NCBI GenBank assembly: GCA_963783695.1
Contig: CAWAOM010000007.1
Span: forward strand, 310,001 to 374,000
Reading direction: 5' to 3'
DNA from: BM003 sp963783695
GTDB lineage: Bacteria > Pseudomonadota > Gammaproteobacteria > Steroidobacterales > BM003
Length of the DNA stretch: 64,000 nt
In this document: positions 8,330 through 17,037 of the stretch, piece by piece
Layout: each line of letters opens with the position of its first letter
Position numbering within the stretch: the stretch's first letter is position 1
The notes under the pieces: generated by a model
The model's database searches: none
The model's input: the letters and a program-made list of their open reading frames with translations, nothing else
Told to the model about the DNA's origin: nothing
Made by a program: the position numbers and the translations under genes

Positions 8330-10132
8330 TCAGAATGTACCGATTACATCGAGGAACTCGGCGCCGTAGCGTTCGAGTTTGACCTGCCCGATGCCGTTGA
8401 TCTCCAGCATCTCTTCGTCGGTCCGCGGTTTGTCGCGGCTCATCTGGGTCAGAGTGGCATCTCCGAATATCACATAGGGCGGCACGCCCTGGGCGTCGGC
8501 GAGGCGCTTGCGCAGTTCGCGTAGGGCCTCGAATAATTCGCGGTCGCCCGGCTCGAGATCGCGCGCGGCCTTCGCCGGTCTGCGCCGTTTCTCCTTGATA
8601 CGTGGCCGCGCCAGGGTCAGTGTGCGCTCGCCGCGCAACACCGGCCGGGCGATCGCAGTCAGCTTCAGTACCGAATAATTGGCGATGTCCTGTTCGAGCA
8701 GGCCGAGATGGATCAGCTGGCGCAGGATCGACGTCCACTCGGCCTCACCGAGATCCTCGCCGATGCCGTAAGTCGACAGGCGGTCGTGACCGAGGCTGCG
8801 CATCCGCTCGGTATCGGCGCCGCGCAGCACATCCACGACATGTTTGACCCCGAACCGTTCGCCAACTCGGTACACGCACGACAAGGCCTTTTGCGCCTCC
8901 ACCGAGGCGTCGAACGTTGCCGGTGGATTGAGGCAGACATCGCAATTGCCGCAGTCCTCGTCGAGCCGTTCGCCAAAGTAGCCGAGCAGCACACGGCGGC
9001 GGCAGGTCAGGCTTTCGGCAAGCCCGATCATTGCCTGTAACTTGTGCGCCTCGATGCGGCGCTGCTCCGGGTTCTGGTTGCCGTCGATCAGGCGCCGCGC
9101 GGTGACCACGTCCTGCGCGCCGAAAAGCAGCAGCGCTTCGGCGGCGAGTCCGTCACGGCCGGCGCGCCCGGTTTCCTGGTAGTAGCCCTCGATGTGTTTG
9201 GGCAGGTCGTAATGGACGACAAAACGCACATCGGGTTTGTCGATCCCCATGCCGAACGCGACGGTGGCGACGACTATTTTGAGATCGTCGCGGATGAACT
9301 GCTCCTGCACCTGCCGGCGGCGGTCGGCGGCGAGGCCGGCGTGATAGGCGGCCGCACTCAGCCCGCTGAGTTCGAGCTGGGTTGCAATCTCCTCGGTACG
9401 CTTGCGTGACAATGCGTAAACAATTCCGGACTCGCCTGCGCGGGTTTGCAGGAATCGTTTCAGCTGGTCCATGGGGCGATGCTTTTCCAGTACGGTATAG
9501 CGGATGTTCGGGCGATCGAAACTGCTGACGAATTCGCGCGCATGACCGAGCCCCAGCACCTGGATGATATCGGCGCGGGTATGCGGATCGGCCGTCGCGG
9601 TCAGCGCGATCAGCGGTACACCGGCAAAGGTGTCGCGCAGACCGCCGAGCTGGGCATATTCGGGGCGAAAGTCGTGACCCCACTGCGACACGCAGTGGGC
9701 CTCGTCCACGGCAATCAGCGCCAGCGGGATCTCCCCGAGCCGCTCGATAAACGCCGGGTTCATCAGGCGCTCCGGGGCCACATACAGCAGGTCGAGCTCG
9801 CCGGCGTGCAGTTTAGCCAGTACCTGTCGCGCCTTGTCCGCCCCGAGCGCCGAGTTGTAGAACGCGGCGGCAACCCCGTTTGCCTCGAGCGCGTCGACCT
9901 GATCCTTCATCAGCGAGATCAGTGGCGATACGACCAGTGCGACCCCGGTTCGCAACAACGCCGGCAGCTGGTAGCACAACGACTTGCCGCCGCCGGTGGG
10001 CATCAGCACGAAGGCGTCCTCACCCGCCACCAGGCGCTCGATGATCTCGCGCTGCAGCGGCCTGAATTGGTGCAGACCGAAAACCTGGCGCAGCGTTTCG
10101 GATAAAGGATCTAAAGTGGCGGCGGTCGGCAT
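8330..10132 (-). CDS. recQ: ATP-dependent DNA helicase RecQ
   Basis: 600 residues, the standard RecQ length. Domains in order: SF2 helicase with Walker A TGGGKS at about 46-51 and DEAH at 143-146 (AVDEAHCVSQWGHDFRPEY); helicase C with GRAGRDG; a zinc-binding RecQ-Ct with cysteines in DEDCGNCDVC; and a C-terminal HRDC domain ending at residue 600. RecQ unwinds DNA 3'-5' in recombination and fork repair. It is convergent with the thermonuclease gene. No unusual residues are seen. Confidence 0.97.
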   Translation of the reverse strand: MPTAATLDPLSETLRQVFGLHQFRPLQREIIERLVAGEDAFVLMPTGGGKSLCYQLPALLRTGVALVVSPLISLMKDQVDALEANGVAAAFYNSALGADKARQVLAKLHAGELDLLYVAPERLMNPAFIERLGEIPLALIAVDEAHCVSQWGHDFRPEYAQLGGLRDTFAGVPLIALTATADPHTRADIIQVLGLGHAREFVSSFDRPNIRYTVLEKHRPMDQLKRFLQTRAGESGIVYALSRKRTEEIATQLELSGLSAAAYHAGLAADRRRQVQEQFIRDDLKIVVATVAFGMGIDKPDVRFVVHYDLPKHIEGYYQETGRAGRDGLAAEALLLFGAQDVVTARRLIDGNQNPEQRRIEAHKLQAMIGLAESLTCRRRVLLGYFGERLDEDCGNCDVCLNPPATFDASVEAQKALSCVYRVGERFGVKHVVDVLRGADTERMRSLGHDRLSTYGIGEDLGEAEWTSILRQLIHLGLLEQDIANYSVLKLTAIARPVLRGERTLTLARPRIKEKRRRPAKAARDLEPGDRELFEALRELRKRLADAQGVPPYVIFGDATLTQMSRDKPRTDEEMLEINGIGQVKLERYGAEFLDVIGTF

Positions 10133-10298
10133 CGGTGACAGGTACGGGCTGGCGGGAGCGCCGATGATACCCTTTCAGCCAGGCCGGGGCCGAGGGTTTT
10201 GGCCATTGCCAGGCGGAATTGCCACCGCAGCGGACCGCGTTGGAACGTGCAGACGGCAGCGGACACAGAGGTCCGGTGCCGCCGCATCGGGATGCTGC

Positions 10299-11360
10299 CT
10301 ACAGCGACGGGTAGTCGATATAGCCCTCCGGTCCCGGGCTGTAAAACGTATCCGGATCCGCCGTGTTCAGTTCGCTGCCTCGACGAAAGCGTTCTGGCAG
10401 ATCGGGGTTGGCAATGAACAACTGACCAAACACCGCCGCATCGGCCACGTTTTCCCTCAGCAGCGTTTCGCCGCTGTCCCGGGTCAGTCCGACACCCGCG
10501 AGGAACGCGCCCGAGAAACGCGGCCGCAGCAGTTCGAAATAGTCGACCTCGCCGGGGAAGCGGGCGACGTGAAGATAGGCGATGCCGCGGCGCTCGAGCT
10601 GGTCGACCAGATAACTGTAGGTCTCCCTGGGATTGGCGTCGCTGATGTCGTTGAAGCCCATCTCGGGCGCGATTTTTATCCCGACCCGGTCGGCCCCGGC
10701 GACGTCGATCATCGCGTCGAGCGCTTCGAGCGGGAACCGGGCGCGATTGGCGATACTGCCACCATAGCCGTCGGTACGGAGATTCGTGCTACTGGAGAGG
10801 AATTGTTCCGGCAGGTAGCCGGAGGCCGAGTGCAACTCCACACCATCGAATCCGGCGTCCAGTGCACAGGAGGTGGCGTGCGCAAACTCCGCGACGATCG
10901 ATGCAATATCGTCTGTTTCGAGTGCGCGCGGTGTTTCGTAATCCAGCATACCGTCGTCGGTATAAACCTGCCCCTGCGGTGTGACCGCGGACGGCGCGAC
11001 CGGCGTGGCCCCACCGGGCAGCAGGTTCGGATGAGAGATCCGGCCGGCATGCATGATCTGGCAAACCATGCGCCCGCCCGCGCCCTGCACCGCATCGGTG
11101 ACCTTGCTCCAGGCGGAGATTTGCTCCGCGGTGTGTATGCCGGGGGTGCGCACATAGCCCTTACCCATTGCGCTCGGGAAGGTGCCCTCACTGATGATCA
11201 GCCCGGCACCGGCGCGTTGCCAATAGTACTCGGCCACCAGCTTGTCCGGGACACCGTCCGCGCTGGCGCGGCTGCGGGTCATCGGTGCCATGACCATCCG
11301 GTTGGCCATATCGATCGAGCCGATTTTAACCGGCTGCAATAGTTTCAGGTCGCCGCTCAT
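10299..11360 (-). CDS. nemA: Old-yellow-enzyme family alkene/N-ethylmaleimide reductase
   Basis: 353-residue FMN-dependent TIM barrel. Diagnostic segments are NRMVMAPMTRSRA near the N-terminus, QIMHAGRISHPNLLPGG with the substrate-binding His/Asn region, and DGVELHSASGYLPEQFLS followed by RTDGYGGSIANRARF. Members reduce activated alkenes, nitro compounds and quinones with NAD(P)H. The start has AAGGAAG eight bases upstream. The symbol is by family likeness; xenobiotic specificity is unknown. It is divergent from the mscS-type gene. Confidence 0.92.
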   Translation of the reverse strand: MSGDLKLLQPVKIGSIDMANRMVMAPMTRSRASADGVPDKLVAEYYWQRAGAGLIISEGTFPSAMGKGYVRTPGIHTAEQISAWSKVTDAVQGAGGRMVCQIMHAGRISHPNLLPGGATPVAPSAVTPQGQVYTDDGMLDYETPRALETDDIASIVAEFAHATSCALDAGFDGVELHSASGYLPEQFLSSSTNLRTDGYGGSIANRARFPLEALDAMIDVAGADRVGIKIAPEMGFNDISDANPRETYSYLVDQLERRGIAYLHVARFPGEVDYFELLRPRFSGAFLAGVGLTRDSGETLLRENVADAAVFGQLFIANPDLPERFRRGSELNTADPDTFYSPGPEGYIDYPSL

Positions 11361-11473
11361 TTTTCTTCCTTGTGCAAAGAGGGTTCGTGACAGTCAGGGC
11401 GCGTCGTGCCCCATGGGAATTCGGTCCTCGCCCCATTATGGATGTTGACGGGATCGAACCCACGGGCCGGTCG

Positions 11474-11501
11474 CCGCGGAGTTCGATTTTTTGAACCGCG
11501 G
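11474..11501. repeat. Inverted repeat in the divergent nemA-like/mscS-like intergenic region
   Basis: CCGCGG at 11474-11479 and again at 11496-11501, extended inward by TTC and GAA, form an imperfect hairpin around a T-rich loop. It lies 53 bp before the MscS-type start and could be an operator or a leader hairpin. Confidence 0.4.
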
Positions 11502-11553
11502 ATTGAGTTTGTGACAGGATGCCCGCCTGAATGAATGTGCGGGGAGACTGAAC

Positions 11554-12387
11554 ATGGATATTGCAGAATGGCTGCCACGGTTGCAGGAGCTGGGCCTGAC
11601 CTGGGGGCTCATTGTCCTCAAGGCGGTCGCGATCTTTTTCTTTGGCCGTATCGCCGCGAAAGTGATCTCGAACCTGATCGACCGGATAATGAAGCGGGCC
11701 AACATGGACGACATGCTGCGCAAATTCCTGCGCAACATCGTGTTCGCGGTGCTGATGATCTTCGTGGTGATTGCAACGATCAGTTCGGTCGGGATCCAGA
11801 CCGCTTCGCTGGTTGCGGTTCTCGGTGCCGCCGGCCTTGCCATCGGTCTTGCTTTGCAGGGGTCACTGTCGAATTTCGCGGCCGGCGTGCTGATGATCAT
11901 ATTCCGTCCGTACAAACTCGGTGACTATGTCTGTGTGGCGGAGACCGAGGGGTTTGTCGAGGAGGTGGATGTTTTCACCACCACGCTGCGGATGCCCGAC
12001 AAAACCAAGATCATTATCCCCAACGGTCAGATCATGGACGGCAAAATCATCAACTACATGGATGCCGACACGCGCCGGCTGGACATGGAGGTGGGCATTG
12101 GTTACCACGACGATATCGATCATGCCAAGCAGGTGCTGATGGATGCGATCATTGCAAGCGAGTATGTGCTGGAGGATCCAGAGCCGAAAGTCACCGTGTC
12201 GAGTCTGGGTGACAGCAGTGTCAATATCGCGCTGCGCCCGTGGGTCAGGGCCGAGGACTATATGCGCGCCTCGCACGAGGTCACCGAACGGGTCAAGAAA
12301 GCCCTCGACCACGCCGGTATCAGTATCCCGTTCCCGCAGCGCGACGTGCACATGTACACGCACGGGGCGGAGGCGGGCGCGGAGTAA
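11554..12387 (+). CDS. Small-conductance mechanosensitive channel, MscS family
   Basis: 277 residues, matching classical MscS. Three N-terminal helices are present. The pore helix TM3 shows the Gly/Ala-rich pattern AAGLAIGLALQGSLSNFAAG, followed by the beta domain start RPYKLGDYV and the C-terminal alpha/beta vestibule. The channel opens under membrane tension to release osmolytes. GGGGAGA lies about 7 bp before the ATG. It stands alone on the plus strand. Confidence 0.94.
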   Translation: MDIAEWLPRLQELGLTWGLIVLKAVAIFFFGRIAAKVISNLIDRIMKRANMDDMLRKFLRNIVFAVLMIFVVIATISSVGIQTASLVAVLGAAGLAIGLALQGSLSNFAAGVLMIIFRPYKLGDYVCVAETEGFVEEVDVFTTTLRMPDKTKIIIPNGQIMDGKIINYMDADTRRLDMEVGIGYHDDIDHAKQVLMDAIIASEYVLEDPEPKVTVSSLGDSSVNIALRPWVRAEDYMRASHEVTERVKKALDHAGISIPFPQRDVHMYTHGAEAGAE

Positions 12388-12526
12388 CCTGAAACGCCGA
12401 CCGCCGGTGCGCGAGAGGGTGTGCGACTGCCGTACTCCTGGCGATCCGGAATTTTCGCCACAAGTGGCGATCGGTTTCTCCAGGCCATGGTCGGGCGCAC
12501 GATGAAGGCGCAGGGCGATGCGTTAT

Positions 12527-13825
12527 TCAGGCGCTGAGATTGGCGATCCGGGCGCGGCAGCCGCCATTTTGCCGGTTGCCGATTTCCAGCCGCCAGCCGA
12601 GGTGCTCGCACAATTGGTCGACGATCGCGAGCCCCAGTCCGAAGCCATCGCTGCCGCGTCCGCGCCGGCCGCGGCGTTTCAGCCGGTCGGCATCCTCGGC
12701 GGCGATACCGGGCCCGGTATCGAGCACCTCGATCACAGTGTCCGCTATGACGACATCTACGCGGCCGCTTTCGGTGTGCTGGAATGCATTGCGCAGCAGG
12801 TTGACCAGAGCGATTTCGAGGAGTTCGGGGCGGCAGCCGATTGTCACGGATCCGGCGCTCTCGATCCCGACCTCGACCGGTTTGTCCTGTAGCAGGTGCA
12901 GTGTCTGCCGTAACGCATTCTTGACGACCTGTTCAGCGTCGCAGCTGGCCCTTTCGCCGTTGCTGTCGGGTTCGCGTCCGAGCCACAAAAACGCCTCGGT
13001 CAGCGCCGTCATGTCGCGGCTGGCGCGAGCGATGCGTTGCACGATCTGTTGTGCGCGACTGCCGTGTAATTCTGGCAGGGTCTCCAGCACCTCGGCCGCG
13101 CCGCGCACCACTGTTATTGGCGTGCGCAGTTCATGACTGGCGTTCTGCATGAATACCCGTTCGCGTTCCAGCAGGTCGCGATTGCGCCGGATCGTCGTAT
13201 CGAGCGCGGTGGCCATCGCACCAATCTCGCCGACATCGTAACGGGCGGCGAAATCGCCGCGCCACTGGCCGGGTGGCTGCGCCTCTATCTCGGCGGCGAA
13301 ACGCTCGAGCGGCTCCGAAATGCGGCGCGATATCGTTGTCGCGAGCCAGCCGCCGAACAGCAATAGCGCCGCGCCATATGCCAGCGCGAGTTCAGAGTAG
13401 TCGCGGGCGATACGCGGGATCGTCTCGACGTCCGGCATATCGAATATCACCCATAACGGGTCCGAGGTGCCTTCCAGTTCGCCGACCCAGACCGCCATGT
13501 CGCGTTCGACCGCCGGTCCGGTTCCGGTGTCCATTTCATGAAGTCCCGGCGCGAGCCCGGCGGCGAGTTCGGCATGCAGCGGGATCATGTCCTCGGTCCG
13601 GGTATAGGCATAGAGCGGTTCTTGCCGCGGCAGCGCCGCAGTGCCGGCCACAACAAAGCGGGCCTGGATTCGCGCGACCTCGGCATTGATGAGCGCCTCG
13701 GTCAGCGAGTCCTGGCCGTCGTAATACGCTTTGACGAAAGTGCCGATCGAGAATCCGACCACCGTCAGGCCGAACAGCGCGAATCCCGCCAGGATCCGGC
13801 GCCGCAGGTAACGTCTAGTCTTCAT
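12527..13825 (-). CDS. Sensor histidine kinase
   Basis: 432 residues: helix 1 (about 11-32), a periplasmic domain (33-145), helix 2 (about 146-165), HAMP-like linker, and a HisKA dimerisation helix with phospho-acceptor His231 in NASHELRTPITVVRG. A HATPase domain follows with N box NLLRNAFQHTESG, G1 DTGPGIAAED and G2 GFGLGLAIV. Its start overlaps the end of the regulator gene by 11 bp, so the two are translationally coupled partners. The co-oriented barrel protein and microprotein upstream suggest an envelope signal, but this is inference. Confidence 0.94.
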   Translation of the reverse strand: MKTRRYLRRRILAGFALFGLTVVGFSIGTFVKAYYDGQDSLTEALINAEVARIQARFVVAGTAALPRQEPLYAYTRTEDMIPLHAELAAGLAPGLHEMDTGTGPAVERDMAVWVGELEGTSDPLWVIFDMPDVETIPRIARDYSELALAYGAALLLFGGWLATTISRRISEPLERFAAEIEAQPPGQWRGDFAARYDVGEIGAMATALDTTIRRNRDLLERERVFMQNASHELRTPITVVRGAAEVLETLPELHGSRAQQIVQRIARASRDMTALTEAFLWLGREPDSNGERASCDAEQVVKNALRQTLHLLQDKPVEVGIESAGSVTIGCRPELLEIALVNLLRNAFQHTESGRVDVVIADTVIEVLDTGPGIAAEDADRLKRRGRRGRGSDGFGLGLAIVDQLCEHLGWRLEIGNRQNGGCRARIANLSA

Positions 13826-14513
13826 CGGCGGGTTGCAGGCGGAATCCGATTCCGTGAACGGTCTTCACCATCTTGTGATCGAACGGCCGGTCCACTGCTT
13901 TGCGTAATGCGAATACATGGCTGCGCAATGCATCACTGTCGGGCGGATCGTCGCCCCAGATTGCTCGTTCCATGTCGTCGCGAAAGACGATGTTCGGATA
14001 GGCAAGCATCATCTGCTGCAGCAGCTTGAAACCGGTCGGGCTCAAATCCAGCTCGGTCCCGGCGCGGCTCGCGCGCATCGCACGGGAATCGAGTTCGATG
14101 TCACCGACGCAAAGCGTGTGACTGACCGCGCCACGGGCGCGCCGGGTCAGTGCCAGCAGGCGTGCTTCCAGTTCCTCCAGCTCGAACGGCTTGGTCATAT
14201 AGTCGTCCGCGCCGGCATCGAAGCCGTCGAGTTTGTCATCAAGCCGGTCGCGCGCCGTCAGCATCAGGATCGGGGTGTCGAGGCGTTGCCGTTCGCGCAG
14301 CTCGCGGCATAGCGCAAGTCCGTCAATGCCAGGCAGCATCACGTCGACGATCAACGCATCGTAACGGTTGCCGTCCACGAGTCGCAGCGCCTCGCGTCCG
14401 CTTGCCGCGTAGTCGACGCTGTGCCCCGAGTTTTCCAGGAACAGGCAGACGTTTTCCGCGATGTCGCGATTGTCCTCGACCATCAGTACGGTCAGCGCAC
14501 TGCGTTGGCGCAT
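13815..14513 (-). CDS. OmpR/PhoP-type response regulator
   Basis: Receiver domain with the acidic pair in VLMVEDN, phospho-acceptor Asp57 in ALIVDVMLPGIDG, and the switch Lys in YMTKPFE, followed by a winged-helix Trans_reg_C domain ending KTVHGIGFRLQP. I place the start at ATG 14513, nine residues before the first strand. An upstream ATG at 14579 would add 22 polar residues and cannot be excluded. It is followed by its overlapping kinase gene. Confidence 0.93.
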   Translation of the reverse strand: MRQRSALTVLMVEDNRDIAENVCLFLENSGHSVDYAASGREALRLVDGNRYDALIVDVMLPGIDGLALCRELRERQRLDTPILMLTARDRLDDKLDGFDAGADDYMTKPFELEELEARLLALTRRARGAVSHTLCVGDIELDSRAMRASRAGTELDLSPTGFKLLQQMMLAYPNIVFRDDMERAIWGDDPPDSDALRSHVFALRKAVDRPFDHKMVKTVHGIGFRLQPADED

Positions 14514-14595
14514 GGTATCGGCCCCCGGCGGATTTGATGGCGTATCCTGTGTCGCGAGGTTTTCGTCTGTGTTGCGCATGCGGATTCCGGCCGGA

Positions 14596-14688
14596 TCAGA
14601 TCAGCCGGAGAATGGCGCCGAGAAGCGACAGCCCCAGCGCCAGTCCGATGACGATCATTTCCGGTGTTATGTCCTCGTATTCGTTCAT
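14596..14688 (-). CDS. Putative 30-residue single-pass membrane microprotein
   Basis: ATG 14688 opens a 30-codon frame ending in TGA at 14596, reading MNEYEDITPEMIVIGLALGL then a hydrophobic stretch ending RLI. An acidic N-terminus precedes one predicted helix. A GGAG sits 10 bp upstream. It fills the gap between the barrel gene and the response regulator, on the same strand, which suggests one operon. Small membrane proteins beside two-component systems often modulate the kinase, but nothing proves that here. It is too short for usual gene callers. Confidence 0.5.
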   Translation of the reverse strand: MNEYEDITPEMIVIGLALGLSLLGAILRLI

Positions 14689-14711
14689 TGTCAGCATCTC
14701 CGGTTGCGGCG

Positions 14712-15401
14712 TCAGAAGCCGTAGCTGAACCCGATCGAGACAGTCAACGGGTTGTAATCGACACTCTCCAATTTCACGTTGGCGCCATTTTCGAGATCGG
14801 CTTCATCGAAATACATCCAGCGTATTTCGCCATCCCAGCGCAGCCGCTGAGTCTGGCGGTAGGACACCCCACCCATTATTTGCACGCCAAAACCGTCGTC
14901 TTCGAGATCCTCGTATTCTCCGCCGAGGCCTTCGAGGTCGATATCGATCTCATTGACCCAGGCGATGCCTGCACCGACATAGGGACTGATGCGGCCGATC
15001 TCGCGACCATCGCTGAAGTGGTAATAGCCGTTGAGGGACAATGCACTGGAAGCATAGTTGCCATCGTCTGCCCGGCGGCCATCGGCGAGCCTGATGTCGT
15101 CGTTGTCGTTGCTGCGGTAGGCCCACTCGAGGTCGGCACGCCAGCGCGGGTGGAACCAGCGCCCGATCGCCGCCGCTACGGTGTAGCCGGCATTGAATGA
15201 GGCATCCGCATTTTGGGTCCCGTTGCCGTCGGTCAGGTCGGTGCTGTCGTCGTCATCGATCCATGACAATCCGCCCGCTGCGCGGACATACCAGTCATTC
15301 TCGGCGGAAGCCGGCTCGCAAATACCCAGTACGGAGGCGGCCGCAAGGGCGGTCAGATAAATACTTTTCTTAATCACGATGGTGATTTTTTCGTTGTGCA
15401 T
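14712..15401 (-). CDS. Outer-membrane beta-barrel protein (OmpA/Omp25-like barrel)
   Basis: 229 residues: a signal peptide ending near ASAEN, then alternating amphipathic strands (DWYVRAAGGLSWID, YTVAAAIGRWFHPRWRADLE, SPYVGAGIAWVN) and a terminal aromatic FSYGF that fits the BAM C-terminal signature. It is a porin-like eight-strand barrel of unknown ligand. GAGGAGAGAG precedes the ATG, so the start is firm. It appears to lead the unit of microprotein, response regulator and kinase. Confidence 0.85.
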   Translation of the reverse strand: MHNEKITIVIKKSIYLTALAAASVLGICEPASAENDWYVRAAGGLSWIDDDDSTDLTDGNGTQNADASFNAGYTVAAAIGRWFHPRWRADLEWAYRSNDNDDIRLADGRRADDGNYASSALSLNGYYHFSDGREIGRISPYVGAGIAWVNEIDIDLEGLGGEYEDLEDDGFGVQIMGGVSYRQTQRLRWDGEIRWMYFDEADLENGANVKLESVDYNPLTVSIGFSYGF

Positions 15402-15559
15402 GGCTCTCTCCTCAAGCAGCTCATCGTCATGTTGTGGCCGGACTTCGTGTCATAGCCGTCAGGCTCGGGAGAGACGATATAGGCCAGTGCGTGAAACGGA
15501 TGTGAGCCAAATGTGAGGGAGACGTGAAGAGGCAGTTGAGCGGAAAGCGCCTTTGTTGA

Positions 15560-15823
15560 GGCGAGAAAACGTCCTCGACGCTGGTTCGCGCAGCCGAGCT
15601 GGCGCTGCAACGACTGGACGCCGCCATCGAGGTCAGATGGAGGGATTACTACCTACGTGCCCGGGACCCGCGGCTTGACGATATCCGTGGCGATCCGCGT
15701 TTCGCGGCGATGATGACCGCGGTCAGGGCCGACGTCGATCGCCAGCGCGTCGAAGTCGAGCGGCGCGACGCCGCACACGACTTCATGGTCGAGCTCGATG
15801 CGGAGCGTGCCGAACGCAAATAG
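15560..15823 (+). pseudogene. 3' remnant of a TPR-containing regulatory protein gene
   Basis: The open frame ending at TAG 15821-15823 has no plausible start. It encodes the kind of C-terminus seen in TolB/TPR or cyclase-TPR proteins (LQRLDAAIEVRWRDYYL, then DDIRGDPRFAAMMTAVRAD). A stop at 15557 lies directly upstream, and no matching 5' portion is found before it. The gene at 46148-48385 ends with a related DDPRFQALIERM segment, so this is probably a decayed relative. The host protein family is inferred. Confidence 0.55.
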
Positions 15824-16250
15824 AGCCAGGTCTGGTGACCCCGCCGGCGTTCGCGCGCGGGAGCGCCGTTAGCGCTTGCGGCCCCTGCAATACCGGTCGG
15901 GATGCAACGGACCATGCGGGTAAACCATGCCTGATGTGTTTTTCCGTGGATGGGAATGACACGGCGGGCCGCTCTCGGTGAACTTGGTGATCTCGAAAGT
16001 GTCCGAAACGGCTCGCTGCCGGGCTCGGGTCGATCCCCGATGAAGGCGAACATTCGCCGCGGTATTCGATATTGACGGAGCGGCGCATACCTGGGCGTTT
16101 GCCTTCAGCGCGACTGCGGCCCTCGGTTCGCGTAACGATGAGCCACTCGTCGCGGCGACTGGTTTAGCGCTCGCGGAATTGCCCTGCCTGCATTTCGCTA
16201 CCTGTTGAGTGCCTCCATTGCTGATGTATCGATTTTTGCGTCTAACTATA
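15824..16250. other. Gene-free stretch before the first membrane/XRE cassette
   Basis: No frame here looks protein-like on either strand. It runs from the end of the TPR remnant to the promoter at 16251 and becomes AT-richer towards its right end. Confidence 0.5.
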
Positions 16251-16299
16251 TTGACACGGAGTCAAATAAATCATACTGTATATCGAAATAATTTGACAC
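16251..16299 (+). promoter_or_regulatory. Candidate promoter/operator with spaced TTGACAC repeats
   Basis: TTGACAC occurs at 16251-16257 and 16293-16299, exactly 42 bp apart (four helical turns). GTCAA at 16261-16265 is an inverted half-site to the first copy. TTGACA at 16251 with TACTGT 17 bp downstream resembles a sigma-70 promoter. The second copy overlaps the region just before the Shine-Dalgarno AGGAG of the gene at 16315, a good position for a repressor such as the XRE protein of the cassette. Confidence 0.5.
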
Positions 16300-16314
16300 G
16301 ATAGGAGCTGCGAT

Positions 16315-16749
16315 ATGGATATGTCCTACGGGGAAAAGAGCGCCTGGGTGTCGCTGATCACGATGGGGGCTGCCTACACCTGGTATTTCTCCGAGTACGG
16401 GTCGGCGCTGGCGTCGGGCGAGCTCGTGTTTGGTGACATCTTCCGCGCGCTGATTGGATTGGTGATCCTGATCATCATCGTCGAGGTCATTTTTCATGCC
16501 GCGCTGGGGCTGGATACGGCACGCCGTGGCGCCGACGCCGAGGTGACCGGTGACGAGCGCGATGCACTGATCGAGGTGCGGGCCAACAGCCTGTCGAGTT
16601 ACGTGCTCGGCGCCGGGGCGGTGACGGGTATTTTCTGTGCCGCCTTGCAGACGCCGGTGATCACCGCGCATGTGCTGCTGTTATCGCTGGTCGCTGCGGA
16701 GACGGTCAAGCTGGTTACCCAGCTCGTGTACTACCGGCGGGGAATCTGA
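16315..16749 (+). CDS. Four-helix inner-membrane protein of an XRE-paired cassette
   Basis: 144 residues with about four membrane helices and a cytoplasmic loop in the middle containing GDERDALIEVRANSLSSYV. A preceding AGGAG supports the start. The XRE gene begins one base after its stop. The same arrangement recurs at 27569-28221 with the DERVSHIRFLAYQ loop. Membrane proteins of this type paired with YgzD-like regulators are widespread but uncharacterised, and I know no assigned function. Confidence 0.75.
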   Translation: MDMSYGEKSAWVSLITMGAAYTWYFSEYGSALASGELVFGDIFRALIGLVILIIIVEVIFHAALGLDTARRGADAEVTGDERDALIEVRANSLSSYVLGAGAVTGIFCAALQTPVITAHVLLLSLVAAETVKLVTQLVYYRRGI

Positions 16750-16750
16750 G

Positions 16751-16966
16751 ATGGGCGGCACCGCTGTCCGCAATGACATTCGCAAGCTGCGATTCATGCA
16801 CGACGAAATGACCCAGGCCGAACTCGCGAAACGGATCGGGGTGACGAGACAAACGGTGGTGGCGATCGAGAAAGAGAAATACTCGCCGTCACTCGAGGTT
16901 GCGTTCCGTATTGCACGGGTGTTCGGGGTGCCGCTGGAGACGGTGTTTCGCTACGAGGAGAAGTAA
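16751..16966 (+). CDS. Small XRE-family transcriptional regulator (YgzD-like)
   Basis: 71 residues, almost entirely one helix-turn-helix domain: MTQAELAKRIGVTRQTVVAI with a following EKEKYSPSLEVAFRIARVFG, then the short tail ETVFRYEEK. Minimal HTH_3 proteins of this type usually repress their own operon. ATG 16751 follows the membrane gene's stop by one base. It is paralogous to the product of 27569-27784. Confidence 0.9.
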   Translation: MGGTAVRNDIRKLRFMHDEMTQAELAKRIGVTRQTVVAIEKEKYSPSLEVAFRIARVFGVPLETVFRYEEK

Positions 16967-16969
16967 GGC

Positions 16970-16993
16970 GCCGGGCCTGCGGGGAGGCCCGGC
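16970..16993. terminator. GC-rich hairpin between convergent genes
   Basis: GCCGGGCCT at 16970-16978 and AGGCCCGGC at 16985-16993 form a perfect 9-bp stem with a six-base loop, four bases after the XRE stop codon. No T-tract follows on either strand, so intrinsic termination is uncertain. Confidence 0.4.
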
Positions 16994-17037
16994 ATACCGA
17001 AGTCACCTTGCATTGGATTTGAACCGCCCGGCTGGCG

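Noticed and set aside
11440..11475. tRNA T-loop-like GGGTTCGATCC on the minus strand
   Set aside because: No paired T-stem of five, no acceptor or anticodon arms, so not a tRNA.
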